Below are positions 8,785-17,737 of a DNA stretch of 49,174 bases, one piece after another. This DNA is from a virus. The first letter of the stretch is position 1; every line of letters starts with the position of its first letter. Under the pieces are notes generated by a model. It saw only the letters and a list, made by a program, of their open reading frames with translations. It ran no database searches and was not told where the DNA came from. The translations under genes were made by a program, and so were the position numbers. The stretch covers positions 1 to 49,174 of the IMG/VR virus record IMGVR_UViG_3300048838_000531. The stretch is one strand, 5' to 3'.

Positions 8785-9066
8785 TTATATTTCTAAATAA
8801 ATAAATGTAGAACAAATTTTATTTATGCGCTCCATAATATCTTTAGCTTCCTCTGTAGTAAAGAAATTATTAGTAGTATAATCTGTAGAATCAAAATACT
8901 TTTCAAGAATTCTTACATAATAACCAAGTAATGTTAATCTTATAAATTCATTTTTTAAATTAGGTCTACCTAACTTACAATACTTTGCTACTTTATTACC
9001 ATAATCAGACTGAGCGTCTGTAATATTAAGTAAGTAATCTACTATTTGTTGGTATGTTGCTGCCAT
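8785..9066 (-). CDS. Hypothetical protein
   Basis: A 93-aa soluble, mostly helical protein (start MAATYQQIVDYLLNITDAQS, end KICSTFIYLEI). It has no membrane segment, signal peptide or catalytic motif. Its N-terminus overlaps the end of the small membrane protein above by 25 nt, and its end lies two bases before the holin candidate, so it belongs to the same lysis-end operon. I do not recognise the family. Confidence 0.6.
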   Translation of the reverse strand: MAATYQQIVDYLLNITDAQSDYGNKVAKYCKLGRPNLKNEFIRLTLLGYYVRILEKYFDSTDYTTNNFFTTEEAKDIMERINKICSTFIYLEI

Positions 9067-9170
9067 TTATTTTTTATATGTTTTATGAATTTTGAAATAG
9101 TATTTTCTATAGAATCTATATACAAACTAAATATAATTAGAAATAGAACTACAGAAAATACTATAAGCAT
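9042..9170 (-). CDS. Very small single-span membrane protein
   Basis: A 42-aa frame. It opens with a hydrophobic helix (MLIVFSVVLFLIIFSLYIDS) and ends with a basic amphipathic tail (KFIKHIKNKWQQHTNK). It fills the gap between the methyltransferase gene and the 93-aa gene, starting 4 nt after the former. The topology (membrane helix plus Lys-rich tail) is common for phage lysis or anti-holin mini-proteins. Evidence is positional and compositional only. Confidence 0.5.
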   Translation of the reverse strand: MLIVFSVVLFLIIFSLYIDSIENTISKFIKHIKNKWQQHTNK

Positions 9171-9173
9171 ATT

Positions 9174-9686
9174 CTATTTTTTTGTCAATGTAACATGTAT
9201 GTCGTTTATTACATTAGTATAATGTTTAATAGCAAAGTTCCTAGCTTCCTCACTACGATTAGCCCATTCGGCTGTTATATCATAACCATATACAAAATCA
9301 AAATCTGATTGTATACCATAATGATCTAACTTGTTTGTTTCACGCCATTGCTTATTAAAATATAAAAATGTAGCTTCTGATATAGCACGTTTATGGGTTG
9401 GGTCTTGCCAGCACCTCATACTATTATAATAAGGAGCTATGACTTTAATCCTCCCACCAGGTTTAAGTATACGATATACTTCGTCCATAAATTTAATCAA
9501 ATCACTAGTATGTTCTACATAATGAGAACATATAATTTCTTCTGCACTTTCAGATTCAATATCCCAAGGGAATTGTTCTAAATCCATAGTTGCATCCACT
9601 GTATCTCCAGGTTTAATATCTATACCGAAATACCCATCAATTTTTGTCTGGCCACATGCCAGGTTAAGTTTAAGTTCGTTTATCAT
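9174..9686 (-). CDS. Class I SAM-dependent methyltransferase
   Basis: A 170-aa protein. SAM-binding motif I is 'LNLACGQ' (7-13), an acidic end of strand 2 lies in 'GYFGIDIK' (18-25), and motif IV is around 'EEIICSHYVEHTSDLIKFMD' (49-68). 'VYRILKPGGRIKVIAP' (70-85) is the typical post-IV hairpin of this family. The pattern 'C-S-H-x-x-E-H' is seen in methyltransferases linked to glycan or small-molecule modification. It lies beside a glycosyltransferase-like gene and surface-binding proteins, so a sugar-directed role is possible. The substrate cannot be read from the sequence. Confidence 0.8.
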   Translation of the reverse strand: MINELKLNLACGQTKIDGYFGIDIKPGDTVDATMDLEQFPWDIESESAEEIICSHYVEHTSDLIKFMDEVYRILKPGGRIKVIAPYYNSMRCWQDPTHKRAISEATFLYFNKQWRETNKLDHYGIQSDFDFVYGYDITAEWANRSEEARNFAIKHYTNVINDIHVTLTKK

Positions 9687-9695
9687 ATTTATTAA

Positions 9696-10403
9696 TTAAA
9701 CATTATTCCAATCATTATTATATGCACACATTGCGCCTGTTGTCAGAGCCTCCCATGCAGCATTATCTGTTACTTCGGGAATAGGATCGCCGTTGCGGTA
9801 ACTGGTTTCGCAGAGGTTGTCCGCCAACCATTCCTGTGTGCCGATGCAAATTGTTCTATAAACCTTGCCGTCATTCCCCACATAGGTACCGGTTTGTCCG
9901 TGAGTGAGGGTAGTGGTATCTTTTATAAGGCGAATAGATATACCATATCGTGGTCCTCCTAACGCATTACGAAGATTAGCAGAACTATTATCTAAATCAT
10001 AATGCCAATACGAATTAGACGATTCCCAAAATTGCCCCGTAGTACCGACTTCTAATGAGAATGCCCCTTCCTGTAACCTATAAGATGATCCACGCCCATT
10101 GAACCCAGTTGAATTATTTGCGCCTACATTAGAATAACTCCAATACGTTAAACCAGGTTCTTTTAACGCTCCACCGGCAGTATTAGGTATATCAAAATAA
10201 TCAGGCCAAGAAAAAGTACATCCTAAATATATTCCTAATACTTCCCAGTCTGCTTTAGTTGGCATACGCCACATGTCAGCCGCAATGTTCCTCGTATCCG
10301 TTGCTGCATACCAGTTATATAAAAGTCCGTAACTTACTGAAAAGTATACAGATCCAGATAATATATCAACACGCCAATTATTTAATACACAATCAGCACT
10401 CAT
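9696..10403 (-). CDS. Virion-associated protein with permuted FISUMP domain
   Basis: A 235-aa protein made of Fibrobacter-succinogenes-major-paralogous (FISUMP) sequence. Residues about 25-160 carry what is normally the second half of the domain ('YGLLYNWYAATDTRNIAADM', 'WRMPTKADWEVLGIYLG', 'SIRLIKD'). Residues about 165-235 carry what is normally the first half ('GKVYRTICIGTQEWLADNL', 'YRNGDPIPEV', 'CAYNNDWNNV'). The order is therefore circularly permuted or two partial tandem copies. FISUMP domains resemble C-type-lectin-like folds and occur on surface and phage adhesins. The 3' third (about 9770-9930) has a higher GC content than its surroundings, which suggests recent import. Confidence 0.75.
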   Translation of the reverse strand: MSADCVLNNWRVDILSGSVYFSVSYGLLYNWYAATDTRNIAADMWRMPTKADWEVLGIYLGCTFSWPDYFDIPNTAGGALKEPGLTYWSYSNVGANNSTGFNGRGSSYRLQEGAFSLEVGTTGQFWESSNSYWHYDLDNSSANLRNALGGPRYGISIRLIKDTTTLTHGQTGTYVGNDGKVYRTICIGTQEWLADNLCETSYRNGDPIPEVTDNAAWEALTTGAMCAYNNDWNNV

Positions 10404-10406
10404 TTA

Positions 10407-11129
10407 TTACCACATCTTATCATTAACAACATCATAGTGTCCAACAAGAACCCTATTATCACAAGCAAATTTATAACCAGCTTTTGCTGCATTTTCATAA
10501 AAGTAAAGATCTTGTGTATAAGCTCTAGCTCCCTGACCCGGTACAATTTCTTGAACTGTTTTAAACCATGGTTTAGGAATGTTAGGATCTTTAAATATAT
10601 CTAATTTAAATAAATTAAATCCCATACCTAATCCATTAGCTGCTTGTACTTCGTTTGGTATTGGCATTTGAGGTATAAAATTTTTAGGCATTACAGTTGG
10701 GTTACCATATATCATAGGTTGCCCACCTTCTCCCTTTGTCCAATATAAACCTTGTACAACATCATATTTATCCATTGACTCATATAGTTTTAATAAACCA
10801 TCTGCAGGAGGACAATTATCTTCTTCAATAGTTAATATATATTTCCAAGTTGATAATTCAGGATTATCTAATATACTTTGAATCATATTATTATAAGATT
10901 CGCCTACTTCCATGCCTATGCCAAACATAGGACCAATAACCTTTTGATTCATAGGCCTCATAAGACCCATCCAAGACTGTACAACTTTTGCTGGTATCAT
11001 GCCCCTAGTAGGACATATTATAATTGTAGACAAATCTTTATACGTACCTGACTTTTTAAGTCTTGCAATTGACTGATCTAAATCTTTATTGTGTTGCCCA
11101 ACTTCAGGCATTGCTATTTGTGGAATCAT
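10407..11129 (-). CDS. Glycosyltransferase-like protein (GT-A fold)
   Basis: A 240-aa protein. 'STIIICPTRGMIPAKVVQSW' (34-53) matches the N-terminal nucleotide-binding strand of GT-A enzymes. 'YILTIEEDNCPPADGLLKLY' (97-116) has an E-E-D-N in the place of the metal-binding D-x-D motif. 'GLGMGFNLFKLDIF' and 'RAYTQDLYFYENAAKAGYKF' match the acceptor-side and late acidic motifs. It may glycosylate a phage or host surface component; the neighbouring methyltransferase supports a sugar pathway. A promoter-like site lies just upstream (11152-11177), so this gene may begin its own transcript. Confidence 0.7.
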   Translation of the reverse strand: MIPQIAMPEVGQHNKDLDQSIARLKKSGTYKDLSTIIICPTRGMIPAKVVQSWMGLMRPMNQKVIGPMFGIGMEVGESYNNMIQSILDNPELSTWKYILTIEEDNCPPADGLLKLYESMDKYDVVQGLYWTKGEGGQPMIYGNPTVMPKNFIPQMPIPNEVQAANGLGMGFNLFKLDIFKDPNIPKPWFKTVQEIVPGQGARAYTQDLYFYENAAKAGYKFACDNRVLVGHYDVVNDKMW

Positions 11130-11151
11130 AAAGTTTTTATTTTATATACGA

Positions 11152-11177
11152 TATACAAAAGTATATGTTATAAAGTT
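11152..11177 (-). promoter_or_regulatory. Weak ECF-type late promoter candidate
   Basis: On the minus strand AACTTT (11177-11172) is followed after 14 nt by TGTATA (11157-11152). This is one base away in both spacing and -10 sequence from the three strong sites at 39813-40965. It lies in a 70-nt gap, about 23 nt before the start of the glycosyltransferase-like gene. CGTATA also occurs nearby (11150-11145) but 21 nt from AACTTT. It is weaker than the other three and could be chance in AT-rich sequence. Confidence 0.35.
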
Positions 11178-11199
11178 GTTTAATAATGAAACCTATATA

Positions 11200-12522
11200 T
11201 TATAATATAGCTATTTTATATAAATGTAAATTAGGAATTAAAATATCTTCCTCTTCAAAATATTCAAATGGTCCTAAATCGGGAGCAGCCCCTATATAAG
11301 GTAATCCAACATCTATACCAGCATCTATGATAGAACTTGTTGATTTTGGATGCATATAATCTATGTCTGGCAATGAACCATCTGATTTTCGCTGAAGCAA
11401 CATTTCTGTATAATCAACACTTATAAAATCATTATCTGTTATCACTGGTCCAGTTTGATCATAATAAGCATCCCAATTATTATGATCAAAAACTATAGGT
11501 GGAATCTCCATATAGCTATACTGATAACTATAATTATTATATGATATATTATTTCTGATAATTGAGGCAGCTATATCTGTGGTTCCATTATACCATGTAA
11601 ATCCATGCCATCCATTATTAACTGCTATATTATTATACAGATGACATATTTGACTTGATATATTTAAAACAAATCCACCATTTTTATTATTGGCTGCAAT
11701 ACAATTTCTAATTATCCTATGAGGAGTTGCTGTAACCTGAGAAGCAGCTCCTAATTTAAATCCAGTAGCTTGATAATCCGCTGTAACTCCATTTATAAAG
11801 CACCATGTATTATCAATAATAACTATTCCCTCATTTCTCATAAGATCAATACCGTCATCAGAGTTATCCCAACAACGACAACCATTTATCCTATTAGTAT
11901 ATGTAGTAACAGTAATATCAGCAATTTCTATACCATCCGCATTATTTCCAGGAGTAGGTACAGATAAGTGATCATAATTATTATATGAATCACAATTAAC
12001 TATATCATTATCATTACAATCATATATAAAACATATTCCAGAACCACCATTATCATGTGATACAATTTGCTCAAGTCTATTATGATGTGAGTAATCATAA
12101 AACTGAATAGCCCTTACACCAAGTTCTCCAGAAAGTTGCACTACATTTGTTACTTCCAAACCATACATTTGCCAATAACTGCATCTTCTCATTAATATTC
12201 CAAATCTAGATCCAGCTCCTCCATTATTAGCAGCTGTATTATTTATTCCATCTAGAATGGGTCTCTCTCCTGGATAGTTTCTTACTATTATAGGTTGTTC
12301 TAATGTACCACTTTTATTATTTGCCCCAGCACAAGCATACCAATCAGTACCAAAAGGATTATGAATAAATGTACCAATTGGTTGATATATACCACCTCTT
12401 ATATAAAGAGTGTCTCCAGCAACAACTTCATTAAAGCCTTTTTGCCAAGTAGCCCAAGGATTTGATATAGAGCCTACACCAGTTGTATCATTACCTGTAG
12501 TAGATATATAATAAGTTGCCAT
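11200..12522 (-). CDS. Right-handed beta-helix tailspike / polysaccharide depolymerase candidate
   Basis: A 440-aa protein. The opening 'MATYYISTTGNDTTGVGSIS', 'PWATWQKGFNEVVAGDTLYI' and 'RGGIYQ' is the classical start of pectate-lyase-type beta-helix proteins. The core repeats 'N-x-I-V/A-x-N-N' strands with many Asn and Asp turns (for example 'CNDNDIVNCDSYNNYD'). The last 60 residues ('IDAGIDVGLPYIGAAPDLGP') close the helix as in Bacteroidota relatives. These proteins bind or cleave surface polysaccharide; the catalytic residues cannot be assigned by eye. It shares start and end modules with the 1522-aa protein at 13167-17735, so the two are paralogues. Confidence 0.8.
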   Translation of the reverse strand: MATYYISTTGNDTTGVGSISNPWATWQKGFNEVVAGDTLYIRGGIYQPIGTFIHNPFGTDWYACAGANNKSGTLEQPIIVRNYPGERPILDGINNTAANNGGAGSRFGILMRRCSYWQMYGLEVTNVVQLSGELGVRAIQFYDYSHHNRLEQIVSHDNGGSGICFIYDCNDNDIVNCDSYNNYDHLSVPTPGNNADGIEIADITVTTYTNRINGCRCWDNSDDGIDLMRNEGIVIIDNTWCFINGVTADYQATGFKLGAASQVTATPHRIIRNCIAANNKNGGFVLNISSQICHLYNNIAVNNGWHGFTWYNGTTDIAASIIRNNISYNNYSYQYSYMEIPPIVFDHNNWDAYYDQTGPVITDNDFISVDYTEMLLQRKSDGSLPDIDYMHPKSTSSIIDAGIDVGLPYIGAAPDLGPFEYFEEEDILIPNLHLYKIAIL

Positions 12523-12526
12523 TTAA

Positions 12527-12997
12527 TTAATTCGCTATAGTCCAATCACTAGAAGAAGAAGTTCCTGTAGAAAAATATAGTTTTTTATTTGTTGTATCGT
12601 AATATAATAAGCCAACTCTCGAAGGAGTAGTAGAGGGAACGCCAGTACCACTAGAATAAACTACAAATACACTATTACCATCGATAAGATCAGAAGCTTT
12701 AGTATAAAAGGTTAAAGTATCTCCAGTAGAACTTATTGCTGTAAGTTTGCTATTTTTTAAAATAAGCCTGCTTATAATTAATCCAGATGCACCATCTACA
12801 GTTAATCCATCGTCTGCTACAAAAACAGCCCCATCTACTGTTAAAGTATTAGAAGCATTATTTGTTATATTAGCATCGTTATTAAAATTAACTTGAGGAT
12901 TTGATTTAATAATATCAACATTCCTAGTTGTTTTTTGTGCATATAAACCAATAGATACTATTATACCAAGTATCAATAAAAAGAATTTTTTTTTCAT
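12527..12997 (-). CDS. Secreted small protein with fibre-like C-terminus
   Basis: A 156-aa protein with a clear signal peptide (MKKKFFLLILGIIVSIGLYA, cleavage probably after YAQ). The body is Thr/Ser/Asn-rich beta sequence. The end 'VGLLYYDTTNKKLYFSTGTS' then 'DWTIAN' is a pattern common at the C-terminus of fibre-like and adhesin-like proteins in Bacteroidota and their phages. A signal peptide on a protein inside a virion operon is unusual. It could be a host-derived module or a protein displayed by the infected cell. Confidence 0.65.
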   Translation of the reverse strand: MKKKFFLLILGIIVSIGLYAQKTTRNVDIIKSNPQVNFNNDANITNNASNTLTVDGAVFVADDGLTVDGASGLIISRLILKNSKLTAISSTGDTLTFYTKASDLIDGNSVFVVYSSGTGVPSTTPSRVGLLYYDTTNKKLYFSTGTSSSSDWTIAN

Positions 12998-12998
12998 A

Positions 12999-13154
12999 TT
13001 AATCTAAACTAAATACATTTTCCCAATCAACATTTTCTGTGCCAGCAAATCCAGTTGCTGTTAAAACTTTATCAATAACATAGAATCCATCTCTAACTCC
13101 ATCTCGCCATATAGCTCCTGTAATAGGATCTGTATATATATTATATTGTTCCAT
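12999..13154 (-). CDS. Small protein, paralogue of 18582-18794
   Basis: A 51-aa frame starting MEQYNIYTDPITGAIWRDGV and ending 'NVDWENVFSLD'. It matches the 70-aa product at 18582-18794 over its whole length: 'YTDG-YYWRKGVR' against 'YTDP-AIWRDGVR', 'VIDKTLTTTGFNGSEG' against 'VIDKVLTATGFAGTEN', and 'DWENV' in both. That conservation between two loci of one phage is strong evidence that both are coding. It may be a small fibre chaperone or tip subunit. The function is unknown. Confidence 0.7.
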   Translation of the reverse strand: MEQYNIYTDPITGAIWRDGVRDGFYVIDKVLTATGFAGTENVDWENVFSLD

Positions 13155-13166
13155 TAAATTATATAT

Positions 13167-16100
13167 TTAATTACCATCCCATCCAGCCATTCTGGCTAAC
13201 ATCCACCACATTGCTTTGGCAATCCTAATTACACCTTCTTCGCTAATATGGCCTATGCTAGCATCTCCATAATTAATAGTAGTAATAAAAGGAAAAGTAT
13301 GTCCATTCCATGTGCTGGTATTCATTACTTCGCTACCATTATCGTAACATAATATATCGGCATAATCAAACAATATTCTAGTAGGATCTGCTAATACATA
13401 ATCTCTAATCCTCTGATGCTTTAAAGAGGCTTGATATCCAGCTTCACCGTAATAATAAGTAGGTTCTACTGGACCAGTTGAAAAAAACACTTTTGTATTA
13501 TATCCTTGACTATTAACATAATTTACATAACTTTGAGTTGCTGCTAAATATGTATCTAGACTTACGGAATTTCCTGTAATTGATTGATCTTCAGAATCTA
13601 ATCCCCAGTTTCTACTACCACTAGGACTTTGTAAAGATCTACCATACCACCTTGTTCCATATACTGGATCTGCTGTAGCACTAACGCTACCTGTATGACT
13701 ATCATCATAACACCAACCAAAACCTATAGCTGCTAGGTTTAAATTTGTTGTATTACAATAATCTATTCCTGCCATTGTTCTAATAATAGCAGTAGAATTA
13801 GTCCACCAATCTTCTTCTCCGTAACTATGTATCCAACCGCTCGAATGAGAAAAATCACCCCAAGTTGCAGTATTAAATCTTAAATTAGCAGTTGTATATG
13901 CAGCAGGAGTTCCTGACTCTTGTGTATAGACTGCATATGTTGGATCTAGCGCCTCTAGTAAATTCATACCAACTCTTACTCCAGCAGCATGTGATTCACC
14001 TGCATAAGAAACCCACATCTTTTTTACTTCATCAATATAATATTGAGGTATATCATCATATCTATCAACAACAGTATGATCTGCTATTATTTGAGTAGGC
14101 TCTACTTCAATTGTACCAGTAGCTGGTAATCCTAATGATACAATATAATTTCCTAATGACACTATATAATCCATATATGTTACTATTCCGCTAACTAATG
14201 CTTCAAATGGACCAAGGTCAGGAGAAATGGAATTATAAGATAATCCTACATTAATTCCTGCATCTATTAATTGACTGTTATTAGATAACTTTAAAAAGTT
14301 ATTATAAAAATTATTATTAGGCAATGAACCATCTTCTTGTCTTGGTTCTTTCCATCCTGTAGTATCAATACTTACAAAATCATTATCTGTAATAGTTAAT
14401 GGTATATCCCATGAGTTATTTGATCCAGAATATTTAGCATATCCTGCAGAAGTATAAACGTCTATTTTATTATCATATGAAATATTATTTGAAAAATTTC
14501 TCCATTCTTGAATTGAATCTGCTTGCCTTGTCCATTGAATTGTGAATCCCCATGAATCTTCCGGTATTCCAAATCCATTGTGATATGCTATATTGTTATA
14601 GTGATTTGACCTAACTGCATTCCAATCTGCCGCACCACCAGATCCATTCTCATTCGTTAAAAATCCATATCCATCATTATATGCCGCAACACAATTAAAA
14701 ACTTCTCTTCGCAGATCGGGTACGTCTATCCTCTGCCATCCCATCTTAAATCCTGCGCCACCACCATTGACATACGCCTTTCCATTAAAAGCATAGCATC
14801 TCTCTACTTTTACATAGGCATCTGAGTTTATTAAAAACTGCTGATCTGAATTACCCCATGATCTACAGTTTATAATATATGTTTCTCCCCCAGTATAATC
14901 AGATTGAGAGACAATGCCGCTTCCAACATTTCCTGCGTTTGATCCGGCTGGAATACCAGTAATACTATCACAATTATTATATGAATCACAATTTATTATC
15001 CTATGTATTCCACCTGATGGCGTTGAATGGTTTGAGGATATACCACTTCCCAAATTATTGTATACTCTAAGGTTCTCAATAGTTACAATACCATCTCGTA
15101 AATAGACTGCCCTTGAATAATTTCTATCATAATATTGTTTGACATTCCTTACAGTTAACCCATATAACTTGACATACTCAATTCCATTTAATACAATTCC
15201 GTCATTCCTTAATCCAGGATATACGATGTCTCCGGTAACGATATTTCCAAAATCAATAATAGGCTCCTCTCCTGGATACTTAGCATAAACAATCCAATTA
15301 TCAGCGGTACCATTTCTTGTTACTGGTATACCTAATCCTGTTTTGATAGTGGTATAATAAATTCCACCTCTTATATAAACGCTATCTCCTGGCATAACAT
15401 CTGCTGAACTAAAAGCATGTTCTATCGTTAACCACGGTTGTGATATAGTTCCTGGATTAGAATCATTGCCACTAGTAGAAACATAATATACATTAATAGA
15501 TTCAAATGGACCAAGATCAGGGGCAACTCCTTTATAAGGTATGCCTATATATACCCCAGCATCTATACAATCAGAAGACTTATTGAGTTTAAGAAATGTA
15601 CTATAGCAATTATTATTTGGTAAAGAACCATCTATATTTCTAGCAGCTGAAATACCGGCACTATCTACTGAAAGAAAGTCGCTACTTGTTAATGTTATCC
15701 CTGAATCCCATGAGTTATGATCTCTTATGAAAGTAGAAGCATCTTCCCAATAATCACCAAGCACATTATTATATGAAATATTATTGCGCCATATATTTGT
15801 GTACATATTAGCCCCGATCTCATTTGACGTATTAAATCCATACTCTAAATTAAATGCACAGATATTATTATACCATCTACTATCAATGAAATCTATTTGA
15901 CCATTACAGTTGGCTCTCATTCCTCCATGAGAATTATATACAGCTATACTATTAGTAAAAATATATGCAGAGTCTGGGGGAGGATTTGTTTGCAAACCAG
16001 CTTTAAAGCCCTGTCCACTGCCGTCTGTATCATACCCATTATTCCAAGCCCAACAGGAATCAACTACCCCTCTAGTATTATCCAGAAAGTCCCAACCATC

Positions 16101-17735
16101 ATCCGAGTTATTCCATGCACGGCAGTTGTCGAAATAGACCAATGAGACAATCGGCGGAGTGCTGTTTATCTGAAATCCGTCAGCCTTTCCTCCGTTATTG
16201 TACGGGTCATAATTATTATAAGAATCGCAGTCTCTTATATAGATAGTGTCGCAGTCCTGAATCCTGATACCCTGTCCGTCAATATCATGAACAATGACAT
16301 TCTCAATCCTTACCTGATTAGAAGCGTAAAGATTTATCCCACAGAAGTTTGAGTACACGCCATCCGTGTCATGTGATTCCCTTATCTCGATTCCTTTTAC
16401 AGTCCAGTAATACTTGTTTTCTATGCGCAGCAAAGAGGTGTTGTTAAGCAGGCTCCCGTCTATTATTGGTCTTGTGGCATCACCTGGGTATCCCATTACC
16501 ACTATCGGGTTAGCTGCAGTACCTTCGTTTGGGTTTGCCGATATAGACACCGCTCCCGTGACGTTATACACGCCAGATCTAACAAACAATGTATCACCTG
16601 CATCTAATTGCATGATGCCATAATTCCATGTCAGAAAAGGCTCTTCAAATGTTCCCGGATTACTGTCGCTGCCGGTTGTGGATACGTAATAATTATTCTC
16701 TTCCTCAAAGATCATCCCTAATGTATTGGATAGACCAACACCAAGCTGACTATTTCCGGCATCATTGGTATGTATGGCATCTCTGTAATTTGTTCTATCG
16801 AGATGAAATGCCGCATAATCCAGATACACTCTGTTATCATATACGTCATTTCTATAGTTTGTAATTAAGGCGTTGTAGAATCGGTGCATATTCTCGATGA
16901 ATACATCATGTCTATCTTCATACGGAGTTCCGTCGTACTCGGCATCCCAATCAGCTTTATCACTGCTGCAGTATGAAGGCAAACCAATAATCACCTTGAT
17001 GTCTGAATCATAAGCAAGAAAAGCATCAATAAAAGTGTCCACATAAGCCAATAGGGCAGTTAACTCCCCCTCGGTCATGCCGTCGGGAGTTTGACCATTA
17101 ATATCATTTACCCCAAGTCTCACATATACATAATCAGGTGTAGCAAGAGAGTTGTCTGAAAAAAAAGCCGGCACATCAAGCACCCCGCTTTTAACCAACG
17201 GACTTAAAGAATTAGCTACATACCGAGCATAATGAAACCCGCTGATAGCATTATGATGATATGATCCCAGAGTATATATTCCTATTGTGTTAAAGGTCAT
17301 ATCATCAAAAACACCAAGAATAGAATCCATCTCATGATCGAATCCTGTAGCCATAAGACTATTGCCAAATGACATAATAGACCTGGTTCCGCTATTAATC
17401 TTATTAAAAACCCTTATCGTAGTAGTTTCGGAATCAATAGTGTCGGCGCCTTGGATTAAATACGCCGTGAATGAATGTGTACCTATATCACTGACCGTTG
17501 GCGTGACAACGAAATTGTTTCCAACTTGTGACCCTATATTACAGGTATAAGAATATGTAAACACTGCATTAAGCGGCACATTAGCAATACTGTTGCCATA
17601 TAGAGTAGATGTCTCTCCGACTAAAACAGGGATGCCTTCGCCAACCGGAGGCAACGAAAAACTATACTGCGCCTTTGTCGGGTTACTTAATAATAAGCTA
17701 ATAGATAATAATATAGATGTTAAAAGTTTTTTCAT
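13167..17735 (-). CDS. Giant tailspike: signal peptide, two SGNH domains, two beta-helices
   Basis: A 1522-aa multidomain protein. Residues 1-22 are a signal peptide, and about 30-112 an Ig-like beta domain. Residues about 118-345 are an SGNH/GDSL hydrolase: block I is GNSL with Ser126, block III is GVND (208-211), block V is D319-x-x-H322, so a full triad is present. Two beta-helix modules follow (about 349-750 and 752-1185), each starting with 'YYVSTTGSDSNPGT' or 'YYVSTSGNDSNPGT'. The last part (about 1240-1522) has 'SYAGESH' and a late 'GHISEEG' and looks like a second SGNH-type hydrolase. Such enzymes de-acetylate surface glycans while the helices bind or cut the chain. The 5' part (about 15980-17735) is clearly richer in GC than the rest. 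Confidence 0.85.
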   Translation of the reverse strand: MKKLLTSILLSISLLLSNPTKAQYSFSLPPVGEGIPVLVGETSTLYGNSIANVPLNAVFTYSYTCNIGSQVGNNFVVTPTVSDIGTHSFTAYLIQGADTIDSETTTIRVFNKINSGTRSIMSFGNSLMATGFDHEMDSILGVFDDMTFNTIGIYTLGSYHHNAISGFHYARYVANSLSPLVKSGVLDVPAFFSDNSLATPDYVYVRLGVNDINGQTPDGMTEGELTALLAYVDTFIDAFLAYDSDIKVIIGLPSYCSSDKADWDAEYDGTPYEDRHDVFIENMHRFYNALITNYRNDVYDNRVYLDYAAFHLDRTNYRDAIHTNDAGNSQLGVGLSNTLGMIFEEENNYYVSTTGSDSNPGTFEEPFLTWNYGIMQLDAGDTLFVRSGVYNVTGAVSISANPNEGTAANPIVVMGYPGDATRPIIDGSLLNNTSLLRIENKYYWTVKGIEIRESHDTDGVYSNFCGINLYASNQVRIENVIVHDIDGQGIRIQDCDTIYIRDCDSYNNYDPYNNGGKADGFQINSTPPIVSLVYFDNCRAWNNSDDGWDFLDNTRGVVDSCWAWNNGYDTDGSGQGFKAGLQTNPPPDSAYIFTNSIAVYNSHGGMRANCNGQIDFIDSRWYNNICAFNLEYGFNTSNEIGANMYTNIWRNNISYNNVLGDYWEDASTFIRDHNSWDSGITLTSSDFLSVDSAGISAARNIDGSLPNNNCYSTFLKLNKSSDCIDAGVYIGIPYKGVAPDLGPFESINVYYVSTSGNDSNPGTISQPWLTIEHAFSSADVMPGDSVYIRGGIYYTTIKTGLGIPVTRNGTADNWIVYAKYPGEEPIIDFGNIVTGDIVYPGLRNDGIVLNGIEYVKLYGLTVRNVKQYYDRNYSRAVYLRDGIVTIENLRVYNNLGSGISSNHSTPSGGIHRIINCDSYNNCDSITGIPAGSNAGNVGSGIVSQSDYTGGETYIINCRSWGNSDQQFLINSDAYVKVERCYAFNGKAYVNGGGAGFKMGWQRIDVPDLRREVFNCVAAYNDGYGFLTNENGSGGAADWNAVRSNHYNNIAYHNGFGIPEDSWGFTIQWTRQADSIQEWRNFSNNISYDNKIDVYTSAGYAKYSGSNNSWDIPLTITDNDFVSIDTTGWKEPRQEDGSLPNNNFYNNFLKLSNNSQLIDAGINVGLSYNSISPDLGPFEALVSGIVTYMDYIVSLGNYIVSLGLPATGTIEVEPTQIIADHTVVDRYDDIPQYYIDEVKKMWVSYAGESHAAGVRVGMNLLEALDPTYAVYTQESGTPAAYTTANLRFNTATWGDFSHSSGWIHSYGEEDWWTNSTAIIRTMAGIDYCNTTNLNLAAIGFGWCYDDSHTGSVSATADPVYGTRWYGRSLQSPSGSRNWGLDSEDQSITGNSVSLDTYLAATQSYVNYVNSQGYNTKVFFSTGPVEPTYYYGEAGYQASLKHQRIRDYVLADPTRILFDYADILCYDNGSEVMNTSTWNGHTFPFITTINYGDASIGHISEEGVIRIAKAMWWMLARMAGWDGN

Positions 17736-17737
17736 AT

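Noticed and set aside
9696-10403. Target protein of a diversity-generating retroelement (FISUMP proteins can be such targets)
   Set aside because: No reverse transcriptase gene or template repeat is visible in the window, and no A-rich variable repeat stands out at the 3' end of the gene.
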